Assembly: GCF_001677885.1 (NCBI RefSeq)
Contig: NZ_LOCQ01000051.1
Coordinates: forward strand, 1-64,000
Source of the DNA: Janthinobacterium psychrotolerans
GTDB taxonomy: Bacteria > Pseudomonadota > Gammaproteobacteria > Burkholderiales > Burkholderiaceae_D
DNA: 64,000 nucleotides
Direction: 5' to 3'
Shown here piece by piece: positions 44,100 through 52,505 of this stretch. The position numbers and the translations under genes are program-made. Numbering within the stretch: the stretch's first letter is position 1; every line of letters starts with the position of its first letter. Under the pieces are notes generated by a model. The model saw only the letters and a program-made list of their open reading frames with translations, made no database searches and was not told where the DNA came from.

Positions 44100-44240
44100 G
44101 GACCTCTCCTCGCTTCTAGGTATTTGAATGCCGGACACGATCAGCGGCCAGTATGGATATCCTGTGACTATATCGGATTTGGCGGGTTAAAAGTAACTTC
44201 AAAGTAACTATTTTGGTCATCCGCGCAGGCTGTCCGTGTC

Positions 44241-44975
44241 TCAGTTTTCACCCTGGAATTGCCCGGCGCGGTAGGTCAGCACCAGCGTGTCGCGATGGCC
44301 CGCTTCGCCGACTGGCTGGATCGGCGTCGATTCGTGGATCACGGCAGCGTCGTCGAGCAGCAGCAGCGACCATGGTTCGCTGAGGGTAAATCGCTTGCCG
44401 TTGGGGCCATCGGCTTCGAAGATGCGCGTCTCGCCACCCTTGATGGACTGGCGGTTGATCAGCAGCACGGCGACGAAATCGACGCCGTCGCGGTGCGCGC
44501 CTTCCGGCGTGGGGCGGCCGATGCCGTCGGTGGTGTCGATGCGGAACTGGTGCGCCTCGATGTACCAGGGCTGGTCTCCCTTGACCTGCGAGCACACGCC
44601 GCCCAGAGCGACGATCAGCTGGCGCCAGGCCGGCTGCGCGGCAACGGCGGCGTCCACTGGCTCGAACAGGCGGTGCATGCCGCCATGCAGGGCGTTGTAT
44701 TCGACCGGCTGCCAGTGCGCGCGGTGCGGCGTCTGCGCCAGCGCGGCGCCGTTCTGCACGAAGCAGGAATGGCGCCGGCGGCGATAGCGGCCGCCATCCT
44801 TCAGGTAGTTGTCGAGCGCGAGGTCATCCCAGCTCGGTTCGAGCGCGCGCAGTGCCGCCAGGGGGCAGCCGGCCAGCGCCGCCACGTCCTGCGGACGCAG
44901 CACGGCATAGCCATCGTTGCGCAGGGCGCTGGCAAGGTGGGACGGGTCGTTGAAGATCGGTGCGGCAGTGCTCAT
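44241..44975 (-). CDS. 2OG-Fe(II) dioxygenase family protein
   Basis: From 44975 the 244-residue product belongs to the PF10014-type 2OG-Fe dioxygenase group (BsmA/IDO-like). Iron ligands are His161 and Asp163 in GAHRDGVDF and His214 in AVIHES; Arg236 in YRAGQF likely binds 2-oxoglutarate. Characterised relatives hydroxylate free amino acids such as isoleucine or leucine; the substrate here is open. An in-frame start 90 bases further upstream exists, but the conserved domain begins at MSTAAPIF. It stands alone. Confidence 0.85.
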   Translation of the reverse strand: MSTAAPIFNDPSHLASALRNDGYAVLRPQDVAALAGCPLAALRALEPSWDDLALDNYLKDGGRYRRRRHSCFVQNGAALAQTPHRAHWQPVEYNALHGGMHRLFEPVDAAVAAQPAWRQLIVALGGVCSQVKGDQPWYIEAHQFRIDTTDGIGRPTPEGAHRDGVDFVAVLLINRQSIKGGETRIFEADGPNGKRFTLSEPWSLLLLDDAAVIHESTPIQPVGEAGHRDTLVLTYRAGQFQGEN

Positions 44976-45089
44976 GTCGGTGCCGGCCGCGGGGCGGCCG
45001 TTATCAGGTTGTCCAGGCAGGCATTCTAATACCTGGACGCACATCGTGTGGCGGGTGAGAGGCATTTCTTGATATGGGGGAGAGCATGC

Positions 45090-45194
45090 GTAGGTCGGAT
45101 TAGGCGGGGCCGCCGAGGCCGCAGGCCGTAATCCGACAACATTGTTGGCGCCGAAGGTGTTGTCGGATTACGCGCAAGCGCTAATCCGACCTAC
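45090..45194. repeat. REP-like doublet
   Basis: Two imperfect palindromes lie in opposite orientation. The first begins GTAGGTCGGATTA (45090) and ends GTAATCCGACAAC (45140). The second begins GTTGTCGGATTAC (45159) and ends TAATCCGACCTAC (45194). Their outer arms are shared with the element at 35964. The doublet fills the gap beside the DUF6702-like gene and overlaps its stop. Confidence 0.75.
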
Positions 45195-45679
45195 TTGACA
45201 GGCAATTCCACATTTTTCTGGTCAAAGAACAGCGTCTGTATCTTCGCGCCGTCCTGCACGTTGAGGGTGTTGCGCTGGCCGGGCAAGAAGTCGCTGAGCA
45301 GGGCGTTGTGGATGCGCGCGCCGCTGGCCAGGCGCGTGCGTTCGATTTCCTGGAAGATCACCACATTGTCGGCATTGACCTTGATGCCGACCCAGTCCAG
45401 GCGCAAGCGCCTGCCGTTGGCGCCGATAATATAAAACTGCTTTTCCACGTAGCGGCGCAGCGCCGCCTCGCTGTCCTTCTGGCCCAGGTCGACCTGGCGC
45501 TGGTAGAGCTGGGTCAGCAGCGCCTCGACGTCGTGGCCGGTGTAGGTGTGGACGATCTCCGTGCTGCCGCTGGACGGGTTGTAGCTGATGTCGGCGATGC
45601 CCATATGGTAGTTATGGGCGAAGGCGGCGCCGCTGGCCAGGGCCAGCAGCGCCGTCACGCAGTAACGCCGCAGCTTCAT
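45191..45679 (-). CDS. DUF6702-like secreted protein
   Basis: This 162-residue protein has a signal peptide (cleavage near AFA-HN at residue 21) followed by a compact beta-rich domain starting HNYHMGIADISYNPSSGS. Its start overlaps the M1 peptidase stop by four bases (ATGA), giving tight coupling. DUF6702 proteins are short secreted proteins of unknown role that I recall next to M1-family peptidase genes in other phyla. The family name is from recollection and unverified. Confidence 0.65.
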   Translation of the reverse strand: MKLRRYCVTALLALASGAAFAHNYHMGIADISYNPSSGSTEIVHTYTGHDVEALLTQLYQRQVDLGQKDSEAALRRYVEKQFYIIGANGRRLRLDWVGIKVNADNVVIFQEIERTRLASGARIHNALLSDFLPGQRNTLNVQDGAKIQTLFFDQKNVELPVK

Positions 45680-48054
45680 GCCTCGCCGTCCTTGCCGCCA
45701 GCCGCGCCCTTGTTTTTCAACGGCGTATTAAAGTCGCGCATCAGGTTTTCCCTGGGCGACTTCTCGCTCTTGAACAGCTCCAGGCGCGACGGCGTGATTC
45801 TGCGCGGCCAGCTGTTGTTGCTGGTGTCGATGTCGGCCGTTTCCCAGTACGGGTCCTGCACCAGGCCGACCATCGGCTCGTCCGTGATGACGACCTTGGT
45901 GATTCTCTTCGGCGAGTAGCGCCATACTTCGGCCGGCACGCGCTCGATGTATTTCCTGCCGCTTTTCAGTTCGATCTCGAGGATCAAGGGCATCACCATG
46001 CCGCCCAGGTTGGACAGGTCGACCAGGTACAAGTGCTTGCCCTGTTTCAGCAGTTCCTTTTCCCACGGTTCCAGGCCGGCGATCGCTTCGGCATAGGCGT
46101 TGCGGTCCTTGTTGGTGACGGTGTAGTCGTCGTGCTGGTTGTAGAAATCCCTCAGCTCCGGGTGCGCGTCGACCCGGCGCGCCATGCCCTTGTTGGCGCG
46201 CTCGGTCACGGACTCCGGCTGGGCCGCCTTCTGCGATTTTTTCCAGGCTTTTTCGGTTTCCGGATTCTTGCTGCTCACGCCATATTCGCTGATGCCGTCG
46301 ATGCTGATGTCGACCGCATCGGTGGTGTAGAACCAGCCGCGCCAGAACCAGTCGAGATCCGTGCCGGAAGCGTCTTCCATGGTGCGGAAAAAGTCGGCCG
46401 GCGTGGGACGCTTGAACTTCCAGCGCTGCGCATATTCCTTGAAGGCGTAGTCGAACAGCTCGCGCCCCAGAATGGTTTCACGCAGGATGTTCAGGCCCGC
46501 CGCCGGCTTGGCGTAGGCGTTGTTGCCGAACTGCAGCAGGGACTCCGAATTGGTCATGATCGGCACCTGGTCGCGGCTACGCATGTAGTCGACGATCTCG
46601 CGCGGCTCGCCCCGCGAGGCCGGGTAGTTTTCTTCCCACGCCTGCTGCGCCAGGTATTGCACGAAGGTGTTCAGGCCTTCGTCCATCCAGGTCCACTGGC
46701 GCTCGTCCGAGTTGATGATCATCGGGTAGTAGTTGTGGCCCACTTCATGGATGATCACGCCGATCAGGCCATATTTGGTACGCTTCGAATAGGTCAGCTC
46801 GCCGGTCTTCTTGTCCTTCACCGGGCGCGGGCCGTTGAACGAGATCATCGGGTATTCCATGCCGCCCACCGGGCCATTGACGGAGATCGCCGTCGGATAC
46901 GGGTAGTCGATGCTGTACTTGTTGTACTGCTCGATGGTGTGCACGATGGCTTGCGTGCTGTATTTTTCCCACAGCGGATTGCCTTCCTTCGGATAGTAGG
47001 ACATGGCCATCACGTCGCTGCCGCCTTTTTTGTAGCCCTGCGCATCCCAGATGAACTTGCGGCTCGACGCCCAGGCAAAGTCGCGCACATTGGCCGCCTT
47101 GAAGTGCCAGGTCTTCTGCGCGCGGCTGACCGATTTTTCGGCCGCTTCGGCTTCCTTCTGCGTGACGATGATCACCGGCTTGTCGCTGCCGCGGGCCTGC
47201 TCCAGGCGCGCGCGCTGGGCCGGCGTGAGCACCTCCTGCGGATTTTGCAGTGCGCCCGTGGAAGCGACGATATGGTCGGCCGGCACGGTCAGCTGCACGT
47301 CGTAGTCGCCAAATTCCAGCGTGAATTCGCCCGAGCCCAGGAACTGCTTGTGCTGCCAGCCGGCCGCGTCGTAATAGGCGGCCATGCGCGGGAACCACTG
47401 CGCCACCTCGAACAGGGCGTTCTTGTCTTCTTCAAAATATTCAAAGCCGGCGCGCCCGCCCAGCACCTTCTGCTCGTTGATGCGGTAGTCCCACTCGATC
47501 TGGAAGACGAAATCCTGGCCCGGTTTCAAAGGCTGGGGCAGGTCGATGCGCATCATGGTGCGGTTGATGACGTGTTTCAGGCTCTGGCCGTCCGCGCCCT
47601 TCAATGCGCGGATATTGAAGCCGCCCTGGAAGTCGCCGCGCGCCAGGATGCCGCGCAGGCCTTCGAATTTCATGGTGTCTTCACCCATGGTTTTGGCCCA
47701 GGCCTGGCGCGAGGGCGCGGTGGCCATGCGGCGCGCGTCGGAGTCCGGCTTGTAGATGTTCTGGTCCAGCTGCACCCACAGGTAGCCGAGGGTGTCGGGC
47801 GACTGGTTATGGTAGGTGACGGTGCCGCTGCCGGTGATGGTGCGCCTGGCTTCGTCGAGCGTGGCGCGGATGGTGTAGTCGGCGCGCTGCTGCCAGTAGG
47901 CGTGGCCCGGCGCGCCGGAGGCGGTGCGGTAGGTGTTCGGGGTGGGCAGCACTTCTTCGAGCTGGCGGAACTTGTCGTCGAAGGGTTCGGCGGCCAAGGC
48001 GGAAACGGTAAAGCAAAAAGCCAGGCAGGCCGCGGAGCCGGAAAGAATGCGCAT
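45676..48054 (-). CDS. M1-family zinc metallopeptidase, secreted
   Basis: From ATG 48054 (a GTG at 48060 is an alternative) the 792-residue product has a signal peptide (about 1-20). The aminopeptidase-like N-domain is followed by the exopeptidase-type motif GGMEYPMISFNG. The zinc site is HEVGHNYYP (His436, Glu437, His440) with the third ligand Glu in WMDEGLNTF. M1 aminopeptidases release N-terminal residues from peptides. The periplasmic location and the coupled small secreted protein suggest a peptide-utilisation role. Length is typical of the family. Confidence 0.92.
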   Translation of the reverse strand: MRILSGSAACLAFCFTVSALAAEPFDDKFRQLEEVLPTPNTYRTASGAPGHAYWQQRADYTIRATLDEARRTITGSGTVTYHNQSPDTLGYLWVQLDQNIYKPDSDARRMATAPSRQAWAKTMGEDTMKFEGLRGILARGDFQGGFNIRALKGADGQSLKHVINRTMMRIDLPQPLKPGQDFVFQIEWDYRINEQKVLGGRAGFEYFEEDKNALFEVAQWFPRMAAYYDAAGWQHKQFLGSGEFTLEFGDYDVQLTVPADHIVASTGALQNPQEVLTPAQRARLEQARGSDKPVIIVTQKEAEAAEKSVSRAQKTWHFKAANVRDFAWASSRKFIWDAQGYKKGGSDVMAMSYYPKEGNPLWEKYSTQAIVHTIEQYNKYSIDYPYPTAISVNGPVGGMEYPMISFNGPRPVKDKKTGELTYSKRTKYGLIGVIIHEVGHNYYPMIINSDERQWTWMDEGLNTFVQYLAQQAWEENYPASRGEPREIVDYMRSRDQVPIMTNSESLLQFGNNAYAKPAAGLNILRETILGRELFDYAFKEYAQRWKFKRPTPADFFRTMEDASGTDLDWFWRGWFYTTDAVDISIDGISEYGVSSKNPETEKAWKKSQKAAQPESVTERANKGMARRVDAHPELRDFYNQHDDYTVTNKDRNAYAEAIAGLEPWEKELLKQGKHLYLVDLSNLGGMVMPLILEIELKSGRKYIERVPAEVWRYSPKRITKVVITDEPMVGLVQDPYWETADIDTSNNSWPRRITPSRLELFKSEKSPRENLMRDFNTPLKNKGAAGGKDGEA

Positions 48055-48222
48055 GTTCACCCTGATATTGTTGTAAAGAAATAGTGGCGACTATTCTATA
48101 TCCGGGGCGGCCTGTTGCTTGTATCGATTTGTAATAAAAAAAGGCGAATATCGCGCCAGCTTTTGCCATGCGCGGTACTCGCCACGTTTCACTTTATTTT
48201 GCTCGGGAAAACCGGCGATTTA

Positions 48223-48672
48223 CTAACTTTTCATCAGGCTGGCACGCAGCTGGTCCAGTTGTTGTTTCATATCTACAACTTGGGCCACGCTGCACTGGCT
48301 GGCCGTCAGGATGGCTTCGGGCAGCAACGCCGCCTGCTCGCGCAGTTCGCTGCCGGCCGGGGTCAGCGTAATGATGACCTGGCGCTCGTCGCTGACGGCG
48401 CGCGCGCGGTTCAGCAGGCTCGCCTGCTCCATGCGCTTGAGCAGGGGCGTGAGGGTGGCCGAGTCGAGGAACAGGCGCTCGCCCACCTCGGACACGCTGA
48501 GGCCGTCGCGTTCCCACAACACCATCATCACCAGGTATTGCGAATACGTCAGCCCCAGCTTGCGCAGCAGCTTGCGGTACAGCTTGTTCATGGCAAGCGA
48601 GGTCGAGTACAGCGCAAAGCATAGCTGGCTGTCCAGGCGTGGCACCTGGTGCAGGGGGTTGTTGGTATCCAT
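48223..48672 (-). CDS. MarR-family regulator, OhrR-like
   Basis: The 149-residue product has the OhrR signature: redox Cys18 in [13 protein letters not shown], then [21 protein letters not shown] and the winged-helix [17 protein letters not shown]. OhrR proteins repress organic-peroxide resistance genes until the Cys is oxidised. No ohr gene is next to it; the nearest upstream gene is an aldo/keto reductase on the same strand. An alternative GTG start lies six bases upstream. A possible operator lies in the 40-base gap before it. Confidence 0.85.
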   Translation of the reverse strand: MDTNNPLHQVPRLDSQLCFALYSTSLAMNKLYRKLLRKLGLTYSQYLVMMVLWERDGLSVSEVGERLFLDSATLTPLLKRMEQASLLNRARAVSDERQVIITLTPAGSELREQAALLPEAILTASQCSVAQVVDMKQQLDQLRASLMKS

Positions 48673-48701
48673 GCACACAGTATATATAGTGCGCTACTTA
48701 G

Positions 48702-48718
48702 TTGCAATCGATTTACAA
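48702..48718. promoter_or_regulatory. Possible OhrR/MarR operator
   Basis: TTGCAATCGATTTACAA contains the perfect palindrome AATCGATT with TTG and CAA flanks, though the flanks are offset by one base. It overlaps the reductase 3' end just upstream of the OhrR-like gene and resembles TTGCAA-type OhrR boxes. Confidence 0.35.
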
Positions 48719-49591
48719 GCGATTTGCAAGCGACTCCAGTGCTGTCAAGGCTTGCGCATCGAGCCTGAGCGCGCCAGCCGCCACGTTTTCGCGCAAATGC
48801 GCCACCGACGAGGTGCCGGGAATCACCAGCACATTCGGTGCGCGCTGCAGCAGCCAGGCCAGCGCCACCTGCATCGGCGTCGCCTGCAGGCGGGCCGCCA
48901 CCTGGTTCAGGGTATCGGACTGCAGCGGCGAAAAGCCGCCCAGGGGAAAGAACGGCACATAGGCGATGCCTTGCGCGGCCAGCGTGTCGATCATCGCGTC
49001 GTCGCCGCGGTGCGCCAGGTTGTACTGGTTCTGCACGCAGACGATAGTCGTGATGGCCTGCGCTTCGGCCACTTGCGCCGCATCGACATTGGACAGGCCG
49101 ATATGGCGCAGCAGTCCTTCCCGCTGCAGCTGCACCAGCGCCGCCAGCGGTTCGGCCAGCGCGGAGCCGTCCGGGCCGGCGATGCCCGGTGCGCGCAGGT
49201 TGACCACGTCGAGCACATCGAGGCCCAGGTTGCGCAGGTTGTCGTGCACGGCGTCGCGCAGCTGCTGTGGCGAGGCGGCCGGCAGCCATGACTGGTCGGC
49301 GCCGCGCACGAAGCCGATCTTGGTGACGATGGCAAGACCATCGCGATAAGGGTGCAGCGCTTCGCGGATGATCTGGTTGGTGATGTGCGGGCCGTAAAAA
49401 TCCGAAGTGTCGATATGGTTGATGCCGAGCTCAATCGCCTCGCGCAGCACCGCCAAGGCGCTGGCGCGGTCTTTTGGCGGCCCCCACACGTGCGGACCGG
49501 CCAGTTGCATGGCGCCGTAGCCGATCCGGTTGAAAACGAGGCCGCTTGCGGCGGGCGTGAACTGGTCATGCGATGGCTGGTAGGTGGTCAT
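48713..49591 (-). CDS. Aldo/keto reductase
   Basis: From ATG 49591 (AGGAGCC site) the 292-residue NADPH-dependent oxidoreductase has [12 protein letters not shown] and the AKR catalytic set: Asp/Tyr in [11 protein letters not shown], Lys in AIVTKIGF and His position near [30 protein letters not shown] is the C-terminal cofactor segment. It lies 40 bases upstream of the OhrR-like gene on the same strand and is divergent from a LysR gene, which is its probable regulator. Carbonyl substrate is unknown. Confidence 0.88.
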   Translation of the reverse strand: MTTYQPSHDQFTPAASGLVFNRIGYGAMQLAGPHVWGPPKDRASALAVLREAIELGINHIDTSDFYGPHITNQIIREALHPYRDGLAIVTKIGFVRGADQSWLPAASPQQLRDAVHDNLRNLGLDVLDVVNLRAPGIAGPDGSALAEPLAALVQLQREGLLRHIGLSNVDAAQVAEAQAITTIVCVQNQYNLAHRGDDAMIDTLAAQGIAYVPFFPLGGFSPLQSDTLNQVAARLQATPMQVALAWLLQRAPNVLVIPGTSSVAHLRENVAAGALRLDAQALTALESLANRL

Positions 49592-49668
49592 GGCGGCTCC
49601 TGTGGGGTGATGGGATGTGATGGCAACCATGGTAGCCCCGATGGCGCTGTGTGATAATCGGGGCAATC

Positions 49669-49685
49669 GCGCACAGGCTGTGCGC
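49669..49685. promoter_or_regulatory. Inverted-repeat operator between AKR and LysR genes
   Basis: GCGCACAG-G-CTGTGCGC is a perfect eight-base inverted repeat located 18 bases before the LysR start and about 80 before the divergent reductase start. It is a candidate binding site for that LysR protein. Confidence 0.6.
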
Positions 49686-49703
49686 ATTTACGCACAATCC
49701 ATC

Positions 49704-50624
49704 ATGACTCCCTCCACACCTTCCATGGCCGACCTGGCCACCTTTGCCCAGGTGGCCCAGCACCAGGGTTTTCGCCAGGCGGCGCGCCTGTCGGGCCAGT
49801 CGGCGTCGGCCATGAGCGAGGCGGTGCGCCGGCTGGAGCAGCAACTGGGCATCCGCCTGCTGCTGCGCACCACGCGCAGCGTCACGCCGACAGAAGCTGG
49901 TGCGCTGCTGCTGTCGCGCTTGCGGCCTGCCTTGAACGAGGTGGCCGGCGCGCTCGACGTGCTGAACGATTTGCGCGACAGCCCGCGCGGCAGCCTGCGC
50001 CTGAACGTGCCGGTCAACGCGGCGCGCTTCTTCTTGCAGCCGATGGTGGACCAGTTCCTGCGCGCCTACCCGCACATCGTGGTCGAACTGGTGGTCGATA
50101 ATAATTTCGTCGATATCGTCGCCAGCGGCTGCGACGCCGGCATCCGCTACGGCGAGCGGCTGGAACAGGACATGATCGCCATTCCGATCGGCCCGCGCAC
50201 CCAGCGTTTTGCGGTGGCGGGAGCGCCTTCCTACCTGGCGCGGCGCGGCGTGCCCACGCATCCGCGCGATCTGCTGCAACATGCCTGCCTGCTGGGGAAA
50301 TTCCTGAGCGGCGCGATTCCGCCGTGGGAGTTCGAGCGCGACGGGCAGGCCATCAACGTGGCGCCCGGCGGTCCCCTGATCGTCACGCCGACGGCCGCCG
50401 ACATGGCGGTCAGCATGGCCGTCGCCGGCCATGGCCTGGTGTATCTGTTTGAAGAATGGCTGCAGCCGTATATCGATGCGGGCCAATTGCAGCCGGTACT
50501 GCAGGACTGGGCGAAGCCGTTTCCCGGGCCGTTTATATACTATCCAGGCCGGCGCCATTTGCCGGCGCCGCTGCGCGCGTTTATCGATTTCGTGCAGGCC
50601 AATTTTGCTCAACCGATGGTTTAG
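49704..50624 (+). CDS. LysR-family transcriptional regulator
   Basis: The 306-residue product has an N-terminal winged helix-turn-helix (about 10-70, FRQAARLSGQSASAMSEAVRRLEQQLGIRLL) and an effector-binding domain typical of the PBP type 2 class (about 95-300). Divergence from the aldo/keto reductase gene, with a palindrome between, is the classic LysR arrangement. An inverted-repeat element follows the stop. The inducer is unknown. Confidence 0.92.
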   Translation: MTPSTPSMADLATFAQVAQHQGFRQAARLSGQSASAMSEAVRRLEQQLGIRLLLRTTRSVTPTEAGALLLSRLRPALNEVAGALDVLNDLRDSPRGSLRLNVPVNAARFFLQPMVDQFLRAYPHIVVELVVDNNFVDIVASGCDAGIRYGERLEQDMIAIPIGPRTQRFAVAGAPSYLARRGVPTHPRDLLQHACLLGKFLSGAIPPWEFERDGQAINVAPGGPLIVTPTAADMAVSMAVAGHGLVYLFEEWLQPYIDAGQLQPVLQDWAKPFPGPFIYYPGRRHLPAPLRAFIDFVQANFAQPMV

Positions 50625-50625
50625 A

Positions 50626-50743
50626 ACACCTATCAAAACCGTAGCGAGCGGCAGTGAGTTGCGGCTGAGAAGCGGAGCTGTGCGAATGCACAGTGAGCAT
50701 CGGAGGCCGCAAATCGCGACGCGCAGTAGGTTTTGTTAGGTGT
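50626..50743. repeat. Palindromic intergenic element with terminal inverted repeats
   Basis: ACACCTATCAAAACC at the left and GGTTTTGTTAGGTGT at the right are inverted repeats with one mismatch, separated by about 88 bases. The inner part (GAGCGGCAGTGAGTTGCGG...) is typical of repeats seen in this group. It separates the converging LysR and isomerase genes and overlaps the latter's stop. It resembles a small non-autonomous element or long terminator hairpin. Confidence 0.6.
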
Positions 50744-51557
50744 TTGCGTAGCGCTGGCGCAGCAGATTGAGCATCGCCACGTTCTGCTGCCACGCGTCGG
50801 CCACCGGCTGCTGCGTCCAAGGCAGCGTTTGCAAGTACGGCGCCGGGCCGAATTCGGGCGTAAACGTCAGCAGCTCGGCACCGGCCGCGCGGCGCAGCGC
50901 CACCACCGTGTCCCACCAGGCCAGGTGGGCGTCGAGCGCCTCCTTCGCTTCCGGTGCGCGAAAGTGCGCCACCTGCGGGCCCTGCGCATGGCCCACGCGC
51001 GCATGGATATGGCGCACCCGGGGCAGGGTGCGCGCCAGCGTTACTGGCTGGTCCGCCAGCAAGGATTCGCAGGCGCAGCACCAGTGCGACAGGTCGGCCG
51101 TCAGCGCCAGCTCCGGGAACCGGTCGAGGTAGGGCAGCAGCAGCATCGGATGGCCGCTGAAACGGCTGCGGTGGATTTCATGGACGATGGGCACGCCATG
51201 TCTGGCCGAGATGTCCATCGCCAGTGCGATCAGGTCGGCGTTCTGGGCGACGCTGTAGTAATCCTTGCCCGTGTGCGTGTTGACCAGCAGCGGGCGCGCC
51301 AGGCAGGCGTTTTCCAGCAGTTCGGCCAGGGCCGCGCGGTGCTGCGCAAAATCCGTATGGAACACCGTTTCCCACTGCGCGGCGATCAGCGCCAGGCCGG
51401 CGTCGGCAATGCGGCCGGTCCATTCCTCGCGCAGGGCCGCATCGAGCGGCAGCGACATTTCGATGCCGTCAAACCCGGCGTCGAGCACCTTGTCGATAAA
51501 TGCGGCGGCCGGCAGGGCGTTATTGCCCCACTGCGGCGCGAAAAATTGCAGGCGCAT
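50736..51557 (-). CDS. Sugar phosphate isomerase/epimerase family protein
   Basis: This 273-residue TIM-barrel protein of the AP-endonuclease-2 fold has metal-site residues in IVHEIHRSRF and LTADLSHW and FTPEFGPAPY near the end. The start shares one base with the dioxygenase stop (TGATG). Substrates of this fold vary (sugars, inositols and others). Coupling to a PhyH-type dioxygenase suggests a catabolic pair acting on one compound. Confidence 0.85.
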   Translation of the reverse strand: MRLQFFAPQWGNNALPAAAFIDKVLDAGFDGIEMSLPLDAALREEWTGRIADAGLALIAAQWETVFHTDFAQHRAALAELLENACLARPLLVNTHTGKDYYSVAQNADLIALAMDISARHGVPIVHEIHRSRFSGHPMLLLPYLDRFPELALTADLSHWCCACESLLADQPVTLARTLPRVRHIHARVGHAQGPQVAHFRAPEAKEALDAHLAWWDTVVALRRAAGAELLTFTPEFGPAPYLQTLPWTQQPVADAWQQNVAMLNLLRQRYANT

Positions 51558-52396
51558 CAGACAAAGCCCCGTACCGGCAAGGACGCGTCGCGCTGTATCC
51601 AGTTGTGCTTCGCATACTCGGTCTGGCCGTCGGTGGCGTGCAGGGTGTAGGCGTGGCGCGACACGGGCGAGCGGTTCGGCGCGCTGTAGTGCGGCAGCAG
51701 GCCGTGGAAGCAGACCAGGGCGCCGGCCTTCACTTCCAGTGGCACGGCGGTGCTGTCGTCGGGCCAGGGCGTGGCGTCGAGTTTTTCCACGCGCACCTGG
51801 TCGCCGTTGCGGATAAAGCGCTCGCGCAGCGGGCCGCGGTGGCCGCCCGGTTCGGCCCACAGGCAGCCGTTTTCCAGGGTCGCGTCTTCGAGCGCGAACC
51901 AGAAGGTGGTCACGCTGATCGGCGTGGTTTCGAAATACGTGGCGTCCTGGTGCCAGCGCACTTCGCCGCCGATGCCGGGCTGCTTGAAGATATACATCGA
52001 CTGCCATACCTGCGCCTCCATCAGGCCCAGGTCGTGCGCCACTTGCGCCAGTTCGGGGTCGGCCGAAAAGGCGCGGAACACCGGGTCCAGGTCATGCATG
52101 GCGTGGCCGATCTTGTTGATCGACAGCGACTTGGCCTGTTTCAGCTGGCCGTCCGGGCCGAACGCTTCTTCTTCAAAAAAGCAGCGGATGGTGTTGTCGG
52201 AGGCGAGGAAATAATCGTTGGTGTTTTTCGCCTGGTCGCGCGTGGTAAAGATCGACTGGCTGACCGTGGGGTCGAATTCGTTGACAATCTGCTCGGCGCG
52301 CGCACGCAGGGCGGCGATTTCTTCCAGGCTTTTGAAACCGGGCAGCACCAGATAGCCGTCGCGTTGGTATTGTTCTTGTTGTGCGGTTGTCAGCAT
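51557..52396 (-). CDS. Phytanoyl-CoA dioxygenase (PhyH) family protein
   Basis: This 279-residue 2OG-Fe(II) dioxygenase has His149/Asp151 in VRWHQDATYF and His236 in LPHYSAPNRSPVSRHAY, with Arg247 for 2-oxoglutarate. The N-terminal YQRDGYLVLPGF is typical of PhyH-like proteins. It is divergent from a LysR gene with a clear operator between and is followed by the coupled isomerase gene. The substrate cannot be predicted. Confidence 0.88.
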   Translation of the reverse strand: MLTTAQQEQYQRDGYLVLPGFKSLEEIAALRARAEQIVNEFDPTVSQSIFTTRDQAKNTNDYFLASDNTIRCFFEEEAFGPDGQLKQAKSLSINKIGHAMHDLDPVFRAFSADPELAQVAHDLGLMEAQVWQSMYIFKQPGIGGEVRWHQDATYFETTPISVTTFWFALEDATLENGCLWAEPGGHRGPLRERFIRNGDQVRVEKLDATPWPDDSTAVPLEVKAGALVCFHGLLPHYSAPNRSPVSRHAYTLHATDGQTEYAKHNWIQRDASLPVRGFV

Positions 52397-52452
52397 GGCG
52401 GCGGCTCCGGAAGGTGATGGAAGCCGCCATTGTAGGTTGGGCGAGGACGCCA

Positions 52453-52500
52453 GACAATCGGGCATCGGTTGACAGATTGTCGCCAAAACGAAGACAATCT
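52453..52500. promoter_or_regulatory. LysR operator with three GACAATC half-sites
   Basis: GACAATC at 52453, AGATTGTC at 52474-52481 and GACAATCT at 52493-52500 alternate in orientation. The latter pair is a perfect eight-base inverted repeat with eleven bases between. The last site ends only five bases before the LysR start, so autoregulation and control of the PhyH operon are both likely. Confidence 0.75.
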
Positions 52501-52505
52501 TTGAT

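Noticed and set aside
46033..48084. Long plus-strand frame over the M1 peptidase
   Set aside because: Antisense shadow; the zinc peptidase motifs are on the minus strand.
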